Positions 43,450 to 53,292 are shown, numbered from the stretch's first letter. The stretch is DNA of 64,000 nucleotides from Meishania sp964351985 (GCA_964351985.1 CAYGPR010000014.1:1-64000); one strand, 5' to 3'. Program-made: numbers and translations. Notes: generated from the letters alone by a model not told the origin.

Positions 43450-43992
43450 TCGTGTCTGTATTTCTTTGATAATCCTTTTATAGTATTCTATTCCGTGCGG
43501 AACATATTTTTTAAGATTGGCCATGCCCCAAGTCTCTTCGGCAAATTGGGTCAATGGAATTAATTTTAAATCAGCAACTTCGCTTTCTTGTTTTTTTAAA
43601 TTATCCACCAGAATCTTCAATTCACATACATAGGTGTGATGAAATTCGCAGTCCATGAAAGTAGCACTGTGATTTTGTACGGATTTAAAAACGGCGATTT
43701 TCTGTAAATCAAGGGTTGAAATGGTTAGTCCGATTTCTTCCTGAACTTCCCGAACGGCGGAATTTTCAATATTCTCTCCGGCACCAATGTGGCCTGCCAC
43801 CGATACATCCCAAAGTAAAGGGTGTGTATCTTTGTTTTTAGCCCGCTGCTGTATGAGTACTTTGGCATCCTTCGTGTAGAACCAAACATGAACTGTCGGA
43901 TGAAAAAGTCCTTTTCGGTGCGCTTCGGACTTCATGGCCGTTTTGCCGGTATAGTTTCCTTCGTCATCTAAAATGTCAACAAGTTCGTCCAT
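43444..43992 (-). CDS. Nudix hydrolase, YfcD / IPP-isomerase-like
   Basis: 182 residues. N-terminal DILDDEGNYTGKTAMKSEAHRKG is the substrate loop of the YfcD/IPP-isomerase-like subgroup. The Nudix box is GHIGAGENIENSAVREVQEEIGL near residue 66, with the REVQEE glutamates that bind magnesium, so it should hydrolyse a nucleoside-diphosphate-linked compound; the exact substrate is not fixed. It ends inside the hisS coding tail. 45 bases separate it from the M42 peptidase upstream. Confidence 0.88.
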   Translation of the reverse strand: MDELVDILDDEGNYTGKTAMKSEAHRKGLFHPTVHVWFYTKDAKVLIQQRAKNKDTHPLLWDVSVAGHIGAGENIENSAVREVQEEIGLTISTLDLQKIAVFKSVQNHSATFMDCEFHHTYVCELKILVDNLKKQESEVADLKLIPLTQFAEETWGMANLKKYVPHGIEYYKRIIKEIQTRL

Positions 43993-44037
43993 AAAGAATT
44001 AAAAAACCCTTCCGTTAAGAAGTGCCGGTCAATATTT

Positions 44038-45126
44038 TTAGTCGAAATAGCTGAAGGTCTCACCTTCTTTTATATTCAACAACGTTTCATAAATTAACCG
44101 AATTACGTTCTCAACGTCATCGCGATGAACTGTTTCGACAGTAGTATGCATATAACGGAGTGGCAGTGAAATCAAGGCTGAAGCAACGCCACCATTACTA
44201 TAAGCAAACGCATCGGTATCGGTACCTGTGGCCCTAGACGCCGCCATTCGTTGGAAAGGTATCTTGTTGGCTTCGGCAGTCTCGATGATACGTTCTCGTA
44301 ATTTATTCTGTACGGCGGGTGCGTATGAAATTACAGGTCCGGCCCCGATTTCAGTGTGACCTTGTGTCTTCTTTTCGATCATGGGCGTTGTCGTATCATG
44401 ACAAACATCGGTAATAATGGCCACGTTCGGTTTAATGGTTTGTGTAATCATTTCGGCGCCACGTAGCCCGATTTCTTCTTGTACCGAATTCGTGATGTAT
44501 AATCCGAAGGATAGTTTCTTCTTGTTTTCATGAAGTAAGCGAGCTACCTCGGCGACCATGAAGCCCCCGACGCGGTTATCGATGGCACGACATACGAACT
44601 TATCTTTGTTCAAGATGTGAAACGTGTCCGGATAGGTAATCACACAACCGACATGAACCCCCATTTTCTCAACTTCAGCTTTGTCTTTTGCCCCGATATC
44701 GATAAAAATGTTATCCAATTTTGGAGGCTCTTCTTTTCCGGATTTTCTGGTATGGATGGCTGGCCAGCCAAAAACACCTTTCACCATTCCGTTTTTGGTA
44801 TGGATGTTCACCCATTTTGAAGGTGCGATTTGGTGGTCGCTTCCTCCGTTACGTATGACATATATAAGACCGTTGTCGGTAATATAATTTACGTACCATG
44901 AAATCTCATCGGAATGCCCTTCGATGACCACTTTATATTTTGCATCAGGGTTGATAACCCCTACAGCGGAACCGTATGTGTCGGTAATGAACGTATTGAC
45001 ATAAGGTTTGAGGTAGTTCATCCATAGTTTTTGTCCTTCCCATTCATATCCCGTCGGGGCGGCATTATTAAGGTATTTTTCGAAAAAATCCATTGATTTT
45101 TTGGTCAGTATTTTTTTAGCGCTCAT
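44038..45126 (-). CDS. M42-family metallopeptidase (glutamyl aminopeptidase-like)
   Basis: 362 residues. Two-metal site residues are visible: EGHSDEISW (His/Asp, near 71), DNRVGGFM (bridging Asp, near 184), SVQEEIGLRGAE (catalytic Glu pair, near 212) and YMHTTVETVHRDDV (His, near 329). M42 enzymes form tetrahedral dodecamers that trim N-terminal residues from peptides in the cytoplasm; that assembly is family knowledge. It is divergent from DUF4294, a common arrangement in Flavobacteriaceae. Complete. Confidence 0.92.
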   Translation of the reverse strand: MSAKKILTKKSMDFFEKYLNNAAPTGYEWEGQKLWMNYLKPYVNTFITDTYGSAVGVINPDAKYKVVIEGHSDEISWYVNYITDNGLIYVIRNGGSDHQIAPSKWVNIHTKNGMVKGVFGWPAIHTRKSGKEEPPKLDNIFIDIGAKDKAEVEKMGVHVGCVITYPDTFHILNKDKFVCRAIDNRVGGFMVAEVARLLHENKKKLSFGLYITNSVQEEIGLRGAEMITQTIKPNVAIITDVCHDTTTPMIEKKTQGHTEIGAGPVISYAPAVQNKLRERIIETAEANKIPFQRMAASRATGTDTDAFAYSNGGVASALISLPLRYMHTTVETVHRDDVENVIRLIYETLLNIKEGETFSYFD

Positions 45127-45230
45127 CTATAGTTTTATTTACTGCAAACTTAGTAATATTCACTTTTAATTAATAATAACCGGAACTAATTATCGTTAAT
45201 TTTGGCAGGGCTTTTGGTCATATATCGAAA

Positions 45231-45911
45231 ATGGAAAAACTTCAAATTACACTTTTAATCTTCTGTATAGGATTTATTGGGTTCGCTCAAGTTAAGGAAG
45301 AACCGCTTGATAGCGTTCAAGAAAAATTGATCATCATGGAAGGGGATTCGATTTTTCATACCCATATCGACCTTGAAGAGGTCTATGTTTTCGGAAAGCT
45401 CTCTTTCGAGAACTATCAAGATAAGTTACGCTATTATATTTTACGAAGAAAGACGATAAAAGTATTTCCGTATGCGAAACTAGCGGCGGATCGTTTGGTG
45501 GAACTAAACGATAGTCTGGTAAAAATCACCAAAAAGCGTAAACGAAAAAAATATACCAAAGAAATACAAAAGTATATTGAAGGCGAGTTCTCGGATGAAC
45601 TAAAGAAACTGACCCGTACGGAGGGCCAGATTTTAGTAAAACTGGTACATAGACAAACCGGAACCACAGCATTCGACCTGGTCAAAGAATTGCGTAGCGG
45701 TTGGCGTGCCTTTTGGTATAATACTACGGCCAGCCTTTTTAAAATCAGTTTGAAGGAAGAGTTTCATCCGGATCAAGTGGAAGAAGATTATTTAATCGAA
45801 GATATCTTACAGCGTGCGTTTGCAATCGGTCAACTGGAACGCCAAAAATCGGCTTTGGAATATGATTATTCAGCGTTGACAAACAAATGGAAAGGAGCCC
45901 CAAAAGAATAG
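45231..45911 (+). CDS. DUF4294 secreted protein
   Basis: 226 residues with a signal peptide ending near residue 19 (FIGFAQ). The body carries the DUF4294 segment ENYQDKLRYYILRRKTIKVF, then a strongly basic segment KKRKRKKYTKEIQKYIEG and a helix-rich end (LRSGWRAFWYNTTASLFK). Function unknown; the family is Bacteroidota specific and often next to an M42 peptidase, as here. The charge and helix content suggest a periplasmic binding role, which is inference. Complete. Confidence 0.85.
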   Translation: MEKLQITLLIFCIGFIGFAQVKEEPLDSVQEKLIIMEGDSIFHTHIDLEEVYVFGKLSFENYQDKLRYYILRRKTIKVFPYAKLAADRLVELNDSLVKITKKRKRKKYTKEIQKYIEGEFSDELKKLTRTEGQILVKLVHRQTGTTAFDLVKELRSGWRAFWYNTTASLFKISLKEEFHPDQVEEDYLIEDILQRAFAIGQLERQKSALEYDYSALTNKWKGAPKE

Positions 45912-45932
45912 TTCGCCGGTCAATGCTAAGAA

Positions 45933-46163
45933 CTATTTCCTTTTCTTGTTAAAAAGGGCATCTAAAATCACTTTAATGCTGTAAAACCCCATGGCTATGG
46001 CAGCGAGGGCAAGTATAAATCCAACGACCGCCACGGGCCAAAACCAAGGGTGGTCTTCATTTTTGAAAGCTTGATACATAACCACTGGTGCCAAAAACAT
46101 CAAAGCAATGGTATAGGCAATATATTTGATTCCCTTAATCAGCAAATCTTTGTCGGTTCTCAT
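45933..46163 (-). CDS. DUF6095 small membrane protein
   Basis: 76 residues with two transmembrane helices (about 12-31 and 42-66) separated by NEDHPWFWP. Such small proteins of Flavobacteriia are named DUF6095; their role is unknown. It begins 74 bases before the broken glycerate kinase gene, on the other strand. The start ATG 46163 gives MRTDKDLLIKGIKY, the family opening. Confidence 0.82.
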   Translation of the reverse strand: MRTDKDLLIKGIKYIAYTIALMFLAPVVMYQAFKNEDHPWFWPVAVVGFILALAAIAMGFYSIKVILDALFNKKRK

Positions 46164-46236
46164 ACAATTTCAAATTCTAGAGTCAAATGTACCGATTATG
46201 AACTATATTTAATTGGACTATTTTCTTCAAAATACA

Positions 46237-47348
46237 ATGAGAATACTACTGATTCCCGATAAGTTCAAAGGTTCGCTTTCATCTCTAGGTGTCATCGATG
46301 CCTAAAAAAAGGTATACGCGGCGCTATACCCACGACAGAATTTTTTTCAGTGCTGGCCTCTGATGGCGGGGATGGATTTCTAAATTCCATAGCGGCCAAT
46401 GTCTCATGCCAAACCTTGTTTTTGGATACAGTGGATCCAATGGGAAAAAAATCACATCGACATATCTTTTAAATAAAAACGATGGAACGGCATACATTGA
46501 ACTGGCAAAGGCTTCCGGACTCGAATTGTTGTCCTCACAGGAACGCAATGCTATGGTTACTTCAACCTACGGAACAGGTTTGGAAATAAAAGATGCCATA
46601 TAGAAAGGTGCCACTAAAATATATGTGGGGTGGGAGGTAGTGCTATGAATGATGGGGGAATAGGTATTGCCAATGCCCTCGGCTACGATTTTCTGGATGA
46701 TAGCGGTGTGGTTTTGAATCCAATCGGAAAAAATTTGTCACATATCCATTCGATAAAAAAAATAATCAGATTTTTCCTGCCAATGTCTCTGTATTTGCAG
46801 TAAACGATGTAGATAATCCGCTGTTTGGAAAAAGTGGTGCGGCATACACGTACGGAGCACAAAAAGGCACGGAACTAGAACAGATAAATCAATTGGATGC
46901 AGGTCTTCGCCATCTTTCAGAAATTGTCAAAGACCAATTGAAGATCGATTGTGCAGAACATCCAGGGTCGGAAGCTGCCGGAGGTGCGGCCTATGGGCTA
47001 AAAGCATTTCTAGGTGCCGATTATATTTCAGGAATTGATTTCATCTTAAAGATTAGCAAGGTGGATGAAATGATGAAGACCCAAAATTTCGATTATATCA
47101 TCACTGGAGAGGGCAAGTTTGACGAACAGACCTTGAACGGAAAATTAATCAAAGGCGTAACCGATTTTGGAGAAACCCACGGGATACCGGTTATAGCGGT
47201 ATGTGGTAAACTCGACTTGGACGAAAAGAATTTGGAAAAAATAAGTCTAGAGGCAATAGTAGAGGTAAGGGAGACCGATAAATCATTGGAGTATAATATG
47301 GAGCACGCCCCAAAACTCGTAGAAAAAACAATCAAAGCCTTTTTCTAA
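46237..47348 (+). pseudogene. Glycerate kinase (type II) pseudogene
   Basis: Reading all frames recovers a full-length glycerate kinase (GarK/GlxK family, normally about 370 aa), but split. MRILLIPDKFKGSLSS opens in one frame and meets TAA at 46303. SVLASDGGDGFLNSI continues in a second frame, STYLLNKNDGTAYIELAKAS in a third from about 46451, ending at TAG 46601. GGSAMNDGGIGIANALGYDF follows in the first frame from about 46630, and FAVNDVDNPLFGKSGAA, LRHLSEIVKDQL and GEGKFDEQTLNGK run on to the stop in the second frame. Four single-base losses and one nonsense codon are needed to explain it. Neighbouring genes are intact. It would have phosphorylated glycerate, but should be dead. Confidence 0.9.
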
Positions 47349-47358
47349 AAGTGAGGCT

Positions 47359-48171
47359 TTAGTTTTCAGCAATTTCCAACGATTCGGTGAATGTCTGGCA
47401 AACTGCAAAATAACCTAGGGCAAAATTTTCAGGGTCAGTGTTATTTATAATGTTTCCTTTCACGGTGGCCGATGGGGTCTGAAACGGTCCTTGGTCACCT
47501 CCACTTTGAACTATCACCTGGTTCATATAATTGTAAAATTGTTCGTCAATTCCAATGATACTAACGTTCACGATATTCTGAGATTCTAGTTCTTCATCAT
47601 AGAAGTATGAAAATTGAAAGGACTGCCCAGGATAGAATGTATCTTCAGAAACCAAGTATTGATCAAAATCAAAGTCGAAAAGATAAAAATCAACACTATC
47701 GGGTATATCTGTAAATGAGAGGATGATTTCAGTTTCATCACCGAACAAGGTTGTGGTTCCTTGGCGCAATTCATCTATTGGTACTGAGGGTACGAATGAA
47801 GTCTCAGCTTGATATGTTTGTCCATTATAATCGATGGAAAGCCGCAGCAGACCCGTCGTCAATTCGCTTGTGGGTACTTCAGCTTGATATATTCCCGAAC
47901 CGCCTACATCTTCTGCCAAAACCGCACTGAAATTCGAGGCGGGATTTTCGATTAAAATACTGTTCAATTGTGCAGGAGTTATTTCTCCGAAAAAGGAACT
48001 GGTTTCGCTAGCTTTTACCGTCATTATTGTACTTGGTTGTTCCAAATTATCGATACGCACTACTGCGTCGATTACCAAGCGTGGCGAATCGGTAGGTACT
48101 TCAACTTCGATGACATCTTGACATCCAAATAAAGAGCCCAGAAATAAAAAGAATAAAACTAGTTTTCTCAT
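47359..48171 (-). CDS. DUF4249 lipoprotein, TonB-receptor partner
   Basis: 270 residues with lipobox LFGC (Cys17). DUF4249 members are outer-membrane or periplasmic lipoproteins encoded next to CarboxypepD-regulated TonB receptors. VIEVEVPTDSPRLVIDAVVR and LRLSIDYNGQTYQAETSFVP are the N-terminal part, and TDPENFALGYFAVCQ the C-terminal part. It may assist capture of the substrate, which is not known. The TonB receptor gene ends three bases before its start, so they are one operon with the receptor first. Confidence 0.85.
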   Translation of the reverse strand: MRKLVLFFLFLGSLFGCQDVIEVEVPTDSPRLVIDAVVRIDNLEQPSTIMTVKASETSSFFGEITPAQLNSILIENPASNFSAVLAEDVGGSGIYQAEVPTSELTTGLLRLSIDYNGQTYQAETSFVPSVPIDELRQGTTTLFGDETEIILSFTDIPDSVDFYLFDFDFDQYLVSEDTFYPGQSFQFSYFYDEELESQNIVNVSIIGIDEQFYNYMNQVIVQSGGDQGPFQTPSATVKGNIINNTDPENFALGYFAVCQTFTESLEIAEN

Positions 48172-48174
48172 CGC

Positions 48175-50550
48175 TTAGAACTTAAAGTTATAGGTTACGG
48201 CCGGCACAATACCGAAAATTGAAGTTCGTATTGCTTCGTTAGCACCGGTATCCTGATTGCGGCTGAAATTAATCGATGCCGCGTTTCTTCGATTGTAGGC
48301 ATTGTAGATGCTGAATACCCATTCGGCCTGCCATTTTCTATTTTTATTTTTTCTTGGCGTCATCGTGGCGGAAAGATCCAAACGATGATAAGCCGGAAGC
48401 CTTTCAGAATTTCTCAAACCAAAATAAGGAATGGTCAACCCTTGAAACTCAAACTGACCGATCGGGTAATTCGTAGGTTGCCCCGTTTGAAAAACGAAGT
48501 TTGTATTGAAGCTCCATTTTTCGTTAAGGTCATAACTGCCGTAAAACGAAATATCATGGGTCTTATCGTATGGTGTATTGTACCAGGTGCCATTATTTAT
48601 GCCGACTTCTTCGATTGTTCTTCCGGGTGTGCGTTGTTCTGATTTTGATAGGGTATAGGCCAACCAACCTTGAAATTGACCTTCGTTTTTACGAAGTAAT
48701 AATTCCAAACCGTATGCACGGGCCTCGCCGTTCAGAATGACCTGCTCAATGGCATCGTTCGCGATAAGGTTGGCACCGTCGATATAATCGATCCGGTTTT
48801 GAATGTCCTTATAAAACACTTCCGATTCCAGCGAATATGTTCCATTTTTGATATTCCTAAAAAACCCAAATGCATATTGATCCAAAAGTTGTGGTTTGGT
48901 AAATGGACCACTAGGTGTCCATACATCCAAAGGAGTAGGGGAACTGGTATTCGAAAGTAAATGTAGATATTGCGCCAATCGGGTATAACTGGCTTTAAAA
49001 GAGGTGTCGTCATTCAGGGTATAGGCCAAAGAAAATCGGGGTTCGAAATTGTTAAAGGTCGCCAAACTTTCTTTACGGCCGAGATTAATGGTTTCAAGGG
49101 GAGTTCCTTCTTGATAGATTTTCAGATCACTATTATAGAACACTGGGTTATCGTTCGCATATACGTTCAACTCATCTTGCCCCAAACGAATGAAATTGCT
49201 GAAGCGAAGTCCGTAGCCCAGACTTAGGTTTTTGGTGACATCATGCTCGACATCTATGTAGGCAGCAAATTCATTGGCATATTTCTGAATCAATTGCTCT
49301 TCTACAATTCCGGACGTGGCATTGCTGGGTTCAATTTTTCCGGGGTTGAACTGATAGTAAATATTGTTAATTCCGTAATTGATCTGGAGTTTGTCGTTCA
49401 CGTAATTCTTGAGATCGTACTTTACATTAAAATTTTGAATGCCTGAATTCCAGTTGAATCCGACGAAGTCGAGTTTCAAGCCATAATAATAATCCGAATA
49501 AATCAAGGATAGGTTCGAAAACAGTTTGTCAGAAAATAAATGGTTCCATCGAAAATTCCCCAGGGCATTGCCATAGGTATTGACAAAACTCTCACTAATA
49601 CCAAAAACATCCCTCCCAAAATACCCGGATAGAAAGATGCTGTTACGGTCGTTGATGTTATAATTTATCTTGGTATTCAGGTCATAGAAATATGCGGTAT
49701 TGTCTTGATCGAACAAGGGTAGAAAAAGATGCGCATAAGAACCGCGCCCACCGATCAAGAAAGCGGCTTTGTCTTTGATGATAGGCCCTTCGAGCAATAA
49801 TCTGCTGGCTACAGCACCTATACCGCCATTCGCATGAAATTCTTTACTGTTTCCTTCTTTCTGGAAAATATCGAGAACGGAAGAGACCCGACCTCCGTAG
49901 CGCGCGGGAATACCACCTTTATACAATTTGATATCCTTAATGGCATCAGGGTTAAAAACGGAAAAAAATCCGAATAAATGGGAAGAATTAAAGATTATGG
50001 CTTCGTCCAATAAAATTAGGTTTTGGTCTACGGCCCCACCTCGAACATTGAAACCCGATGCGCCTTCCCCCGCATTTGTAACCCCTGGAAGTAATAAAAT
50101 GGATTTGATAACATCGGCCTCCCCAAGAATCACAGGAATCTTTTTTATCGTGGCCGCAGACATCGTATTCACGCTCATTTGTGGTTTGCGAATATCCATT
50201 TGCTCTACATCTTCGGTGACAATGACCTCATCAAGTTGTTCCGCCTCTTCGGTCAATTGAAAATTGATTTTCTTATTTTCGGAAAGTGAGATGTTCTGTA
50301 CGACATCCTGAAAACCTAAATAGCTCACTTGAACTTGATATTCCCCTTCAGGTAGGGTAATCGAATAAAACCCATACTCGTTTGTAGTAACCCCGGTACG
50401 CAGCTCAGGAATGGCAATGGTGACCCCAATCAAGGTCTCATTGCTCGCGGCTTCCGAAACCGTTCCACTTAGCGTATACCGTTGTTGCGCAAAAGAAATA
50501 AAGAAAGAAAAAAAGAAAAATACAAGGGCGATTTTCTTGGGGTAAACCAT
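48175..50550 (-). CDS. TonB-dependent receptor with CarboxypepD-like domain
   Basis: 791 residues. Signal peptide ends at SFAQQ. The regulatory Ig-like domain (about 25-105) has SNETLIGVTIAIPELRTGVTT and EGEYQVQVSYLGFQ. The plug follows (about 130-245: ILLLPGVTNAGEGASGFNVR, GGAVDQNLILLDE, GIPARYGGRVSSVLDI) and then the barrel. The receptor partner is DUF4249, not SusD, so glycan import is not implied; the cargo is unknown. Start is ATG 50550, since a TTG three codons upstream adds nothing. Complete. Confidence 0.92.
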   Translation of the reverse strand: MVYPKKIALVFFFFSFFISFAQQRYTLSGTVSEAASNETLIGVTIAIPELRTGVTTNEYGFYSITLPEGEYQVQVSYLGFQDVVQNISLSENKKINFQLTEEAEQLDEVIVTEDVEQMDIRKPQMSVNTMSAATIKKIPVILGEADVIKSILLLPGVTNAGEGASGFNVRGGAVDQNLILLDEAIIFNSSHLFGFFSVFNPDAIKDIKLYKGGIPARYGGRVSSVLDIFQKEGNSKEFHANGGIGAVASRLLLEGPIIKDKAAFLIGGRGSYAHLFLPLFDQDNTAYFYDLNTKINYNINDRNSIFLSGYFGRDVFGISESFVNTYGNALGNFRWNHLFSDKLFSNLSLIYSDYYYGLKLDFVGFNWNSGIQNFNVKYDLKNYVNDKLQINYGINNIYYQFNPGKIEPSNATSGIVEEQLIQKYANEFAAYIDVEHDVTKNLSLGYGLRFSNFIRLGQDELNVYANDNPVFYNSDLKIYQEGTPLETINLGRKESLATFNNFEPRFSLAYTLNDDTSFKASYTRLAQYLHLLSNTSSPTPLDVWTPSGPFTKPQLLDQYAFGFFRNIKNGTYSLESEVFYKDIQNRIDYIDGANLIANDAIEQVILNGEARAYGLELLLRKNEGQFQGWLAYTLSKSEQRTPGRTIEEVGINNGTWYNTPYDKTHDISFYGSYDLNEKWSFNTNFVFQTGQPTNYPIGQFEFQGLTIPYFGLRNSERLPAYHRLDLSATMTPRKNKNRKWQAEWVFSIYNAYNRRNAASINFSRNQDTGANEAIRTSIFGIVPAVTYNFKF

Positions 50551-50618
50551 TAAAAGCAATTTTTTATAAATGTAGACAGAAAATAGGCCGTGGTAAAATC
50601 GTTAACATATATTTAAAA

Positions 50619-50652
50619 CAAGAAGACCTTTGCCATGGCAAAGGTCTTCTTG
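50619..50652. terminator. Terminator hairpin downstream of icd
   Basis: A 34-base near-perfect palindrome reads CAAGAAGACCTTTGCCATGG then its mirror. On the minus strand it follows the icd stop by about 16 bases and runs into TTGTTTT. It can also serve the plus strand. Confidence 0.85.
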
Positions 50653-50667
50653 CATTTTTGTATTCTT

Positions 50668-52887
50668 TTAGATGGAATCCAATATGCCATTTAGTGTGGT
50701 GCTGGGGCGCATGGCAATGGCCATGAGATTGGCATCTGGGTTATAGTACCCTCCAATGTTCTGTTTGCTCCCTTGAGCTGCTTTTAATTCGTTTACAATG
50801 GTTGTTTCGTTCTCTTCCATGGCCGTGGCCACTTTTCCAAAAATTGTTTTCAATTCTTCATCTTTGTCCTGGTCGGACAAGGCCTGCGCCCAGTATAGCG
50901 CCAAATAAAAATGGCTTCCCCGTGTATCCAATTCCATAACCTTTCGGGAAGGGGATCTGTCGTTGTCCAAGAACTTTTCGGTGGCACTATCCAGAGCGTC
51001 GCCCAATATCCTTGCTTTTTCGTTGTTGTTCTTCTCACCATAAAAATCCAAGGAAACGCCCAAAGCCAAAAACTCGCCTAATGAATCCCATCGAAGATGG
51101 CCTTCCTCCAAAAATTGCTCAACGTGTTTGGGTGCTGAACCACCTGCTCCGGTTTCAAAAAGTCCACCTCCGTTCATCAAGGGAACAATGGACAACATTT
51201 TGGCACTGGTGCCAACTTCTAGAATAGGAAATAAATCCGTGAGATAATCCCGTAGTACATTGCCTGAAACTGAAATTGTATCTTTTCCATCCTTAAGTCG
51301 GCGCAGTGTATATTTTGTAGCTTCGATGGGGGATAGAATCTGTATTGCAAGACCTGCGGTATCAAAATCCTTGAGATACACATTAACTTTCTTGATCAAC
51401 TCTCGGTCATGTGACCTTTCTGAATCGAGCCAGAATATAGCTGGTACTTGGCTCGCCTTGGCTCTTGAAACCGCAAGTTTTACCCAGTCGCGTATCGGGG
51501 CGTCCTTTACTTGGCACATTCTCCAGATATCTCCTTGTTCAACGGAATGTTCAATAAGTGTTTTTCCTGAATTCAGGTCAACGACCAGTACAACACCGTT
51601 ATCCGAAATTTCAAAAGTTTTGTCATGCGAACCATACTCTTCTGCTTTTTGTGCCATTAGCCCAACATTGGGAACGGTGCCCATCGTTCTTGGGTCAAAA
51701 GCCCCATGCTCTTTGCAAAATTCGATGGTAGCTGTATAAATACCTGCATAACTACTATCAGGAATAACCGCTTTGGTGTCTTGCGATTTGCCATCAGCGT
51801 TCCACATTTGACCGGAGTTTCGAATCATGGCTGGCATAGAGGCATCAATGATGACATCACTGGGAACATGCAGATTGGTAATTCCTTTGTCAGAATTTAC
51901 CATCGCCAAGTTCGGGCCATTTTGTATGGCTTTTTCGATATCCGATACTATTTCGGATCTCTTCTCTGGAGGAAGTTCATCAAGTTTTTCCAAGATTGTT
52001 TCCAATCCGTTGTTGGGATTGATTCCAATAGACTCTAAGGTTGCTCCTTGTTTTTCAAAAACCGATGCAAAATATGCCTTTACGGCATGACCAAAAATAA
52101 TAGGGTCCGAGACCTTCATCATGGTGGCTTTCATGTGAATGGAGAACAAAACCCCCTTGGCCTTGGCATCGGCTATTTGTTCCTTTAGAAAAGAGACCAA
52201 TGCTTTTTTGCTCATAACCGTAGCATCGATAATCTCGCCTTCCAAAACCGCTATTTTCTCTTTAAGTACGATTTTTGAACCATCTTTTTTGACCAATTCT
52301 ATTTTTACCTCGCTCTCCTTATCAAGCGTAACGGACTTTTCGTTCGACCTGAAATCGCCATGGTCCATGGTAGCCACATGGGTTTTGGAATCAGAACTCC
52401 AGGCTCCCATGGTATGTGGATTTTTCTTTGCGTAATTCTTGACCGCCCTTGGAGCGCGACGATCTGAATTACCTTCACGGAGCACGGGGTTCACGGCACT
52501 ACCTTTAATTTTATCATAGCGAACTTTGATTTCTTTCTCGGAATCATTATTAGGTCCGTCAGGATAATTGGGCAAGGCATATCCTTTAGACTGTAGTTCG
52601 GTAATAGCTTCTTTTAATTGAGGGACCGAAGCACTTATATTAGGGAGTTTGATAATATTGGCATCTGAATCTTTGGCCTTGCTCCCGAGTTCCTCCAGAT
52701 CATTTGATATTCTTTGTGAATCGCTCAAAAAGTCAGGGAAAGTTGCTATAATGCGGCCTGCCAATGAAATATCTTTGGTCTCAATGTCGATACCTGATGT
52801 TTTGGTATAAGCCTTTACAATGGGAAGAAAAGATTCGGTGGCCAGAGCTGGGGCCTCATCGGTTTTGGTGTAGAAAATTTTCGGCAT
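50668..52887 (-). CDS. icd: NADP-dependent isocitrate dehydrogenase, monomeric type
   Basis: 739 residues, the monomeric IDH-II family, unlike the common homodimeric enzyme. Converts isocitrate to 2-oxoglutarate and CO2 with NADP+ in the TCA cycle. TKTDEAPALATESFLPIVKA is the conserved start, AVKNYAKKNPHTMGAWSSDS lies near 135-155, and LDSERSHDRELIKKVNVYL near 500 and STTLNGILDSI at the end fit this family. It is single on the minus strand with a -7 box TATATTTG upstream. Complete. Confidence 0.95.
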   Translation of the reverse strand: MPKIFYTKTDEAPALATESFLPIVKAYTKTSGIDIETKDISLAGRIIATFPDFLSDSQRISNDLEELGSKAKDSDANIIKLPNISASVPQLKEAITELQSKGYALPNYPDGPNNDSEKEIKVRYDKIKGSAVNPVLREGNSDRRAPRAVKNYAKKNPHTMGAWSSDSKTHVATMDHGDFRSNEKSVTLDKESEVKIELVKKDGSKIVLKEKIAVLEGEIIDATVMSKKALVSFLKEQIADAKAKGVLFSIHMKATMMKVSDPIIFGHAVKAYFASVFEKQGATLESIGINPNNGLETILEKLDELPPEKRSEIVSDIEKAIQNGPNLAMVNSDKGITNLHVPSDVIIDASMPAMIRNSGQMWNADGKSQDTKAVIPDSSYAGIYTATIEFCKEHGAFDPRTMGTVPNVGLMAQKAEEYGSHDKTFEISDNGVVLVVDLNSGKTLIEHSVEQGDIWRMCQVKDAPIRDWVKLAVSRAKASQVPAIFWLDSERSHDRELIKKVNVYLKDFDTAGLAIQILSPIEATKYTLRRLKDGKDTISVSGNVLRDYLTDLFPILEVGTSAKMLSIVPLMNGGGLFETGAGGSAPKHVEQFLEEGHLRWDSLGEFLALGVSLDFYGEKNNNEKARILGDALDSATEKFLDNDRSPSRKVMELDTRGSHFYLALYWAQALSDQDKDEELKTIFGKVATAMEENETTIVNELKAAQGSKQNIGGYYNPDANLMAIAMRPSTTLNGILDSI

Positions 52888-52915
52888 CTAAGGGTGTCTT
52901 TTGTTTTAAGCGGAG

Positions 52916-52942
52916 CAAATATACAATTTTATCATCGCTCAA
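52916..52942 (-). promoter_or_regulatory. Candidate icd promoter
   Basis: TATATTTG on the minus strand (52923-52916) matches TAnnTTTG and a TTTTG ends at 52940 upstream, but the spacing is only 16 bases. The icd start is 28 bases away. Confidence 0.4.
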
Positions 52943-53005
52943 AAGACAGGAATTTCCGCAATATCCAAAGGTTTTATGCAGGTTTTTGAGAACAAGCTAG
53001 ATAAC

Positions 53006-53046
53006 AAAAGCCATATCATTGTACAAGTACATTGATATGGCTTTTT
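53006..53046. terminator. Orphan terminator-like hairpin
   Basis: AAAGCCATATCA and TGATATGGCTTT pair over 12 bp with an inner TGTAC/GTACA helix, and T runs flank both sides. No gene on either strand ends next to it, so it may end an unannotated transcript. Confidence 0.75.
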
Positions 53047-53118
53047 AGAACAGCTTACAAACTTGTTGTTCTACCTTGCGGCAGAACGGCAACCATTGAT
53101 TGCATTTGCGTCGCTTGT

Positions 53119-53292
53119 TCAACGTTTGAAATACATTTTGTTCTTAATTATTAAACCAAGCAACTCTTTGTATTTCTTCTCATTGTCTTAATGTTGTTCA
53201 ATCCAATATCGAACCGAAGCCCTATGTTTGGTCAAAAACATCCATATGGACAACACAAAAGGCGACAGCCCTTTGATTCCATACTCGCCTGT
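53119..53292 (-). pseudogene. Decayed ORF fragment
   Basis: Read on the minus strand the frame shows protein-like sequence GEYGIKGLSPFVLSIWMFLT then KHRASVRYWIEQH, a TAA at 53190-53188, and in the same frame DNEKKYKELLGLI before a TGA at 53121-53119. Residue composition is ordered for chance, but no start and no family are recognised. It could be a relic of a helical or transposase-like gene. Confidence 0.35.

Noticed and set aside
53119..53292. Identification of the decayed ORF as an IS3 orfA transposase relic
   Set aside because: The segment YGIKG resembles a transposase helix-turn-helix, but the following residues do not align and no inverted repeats or partner orfB are seen. I kept it only as an unassigned fragment.
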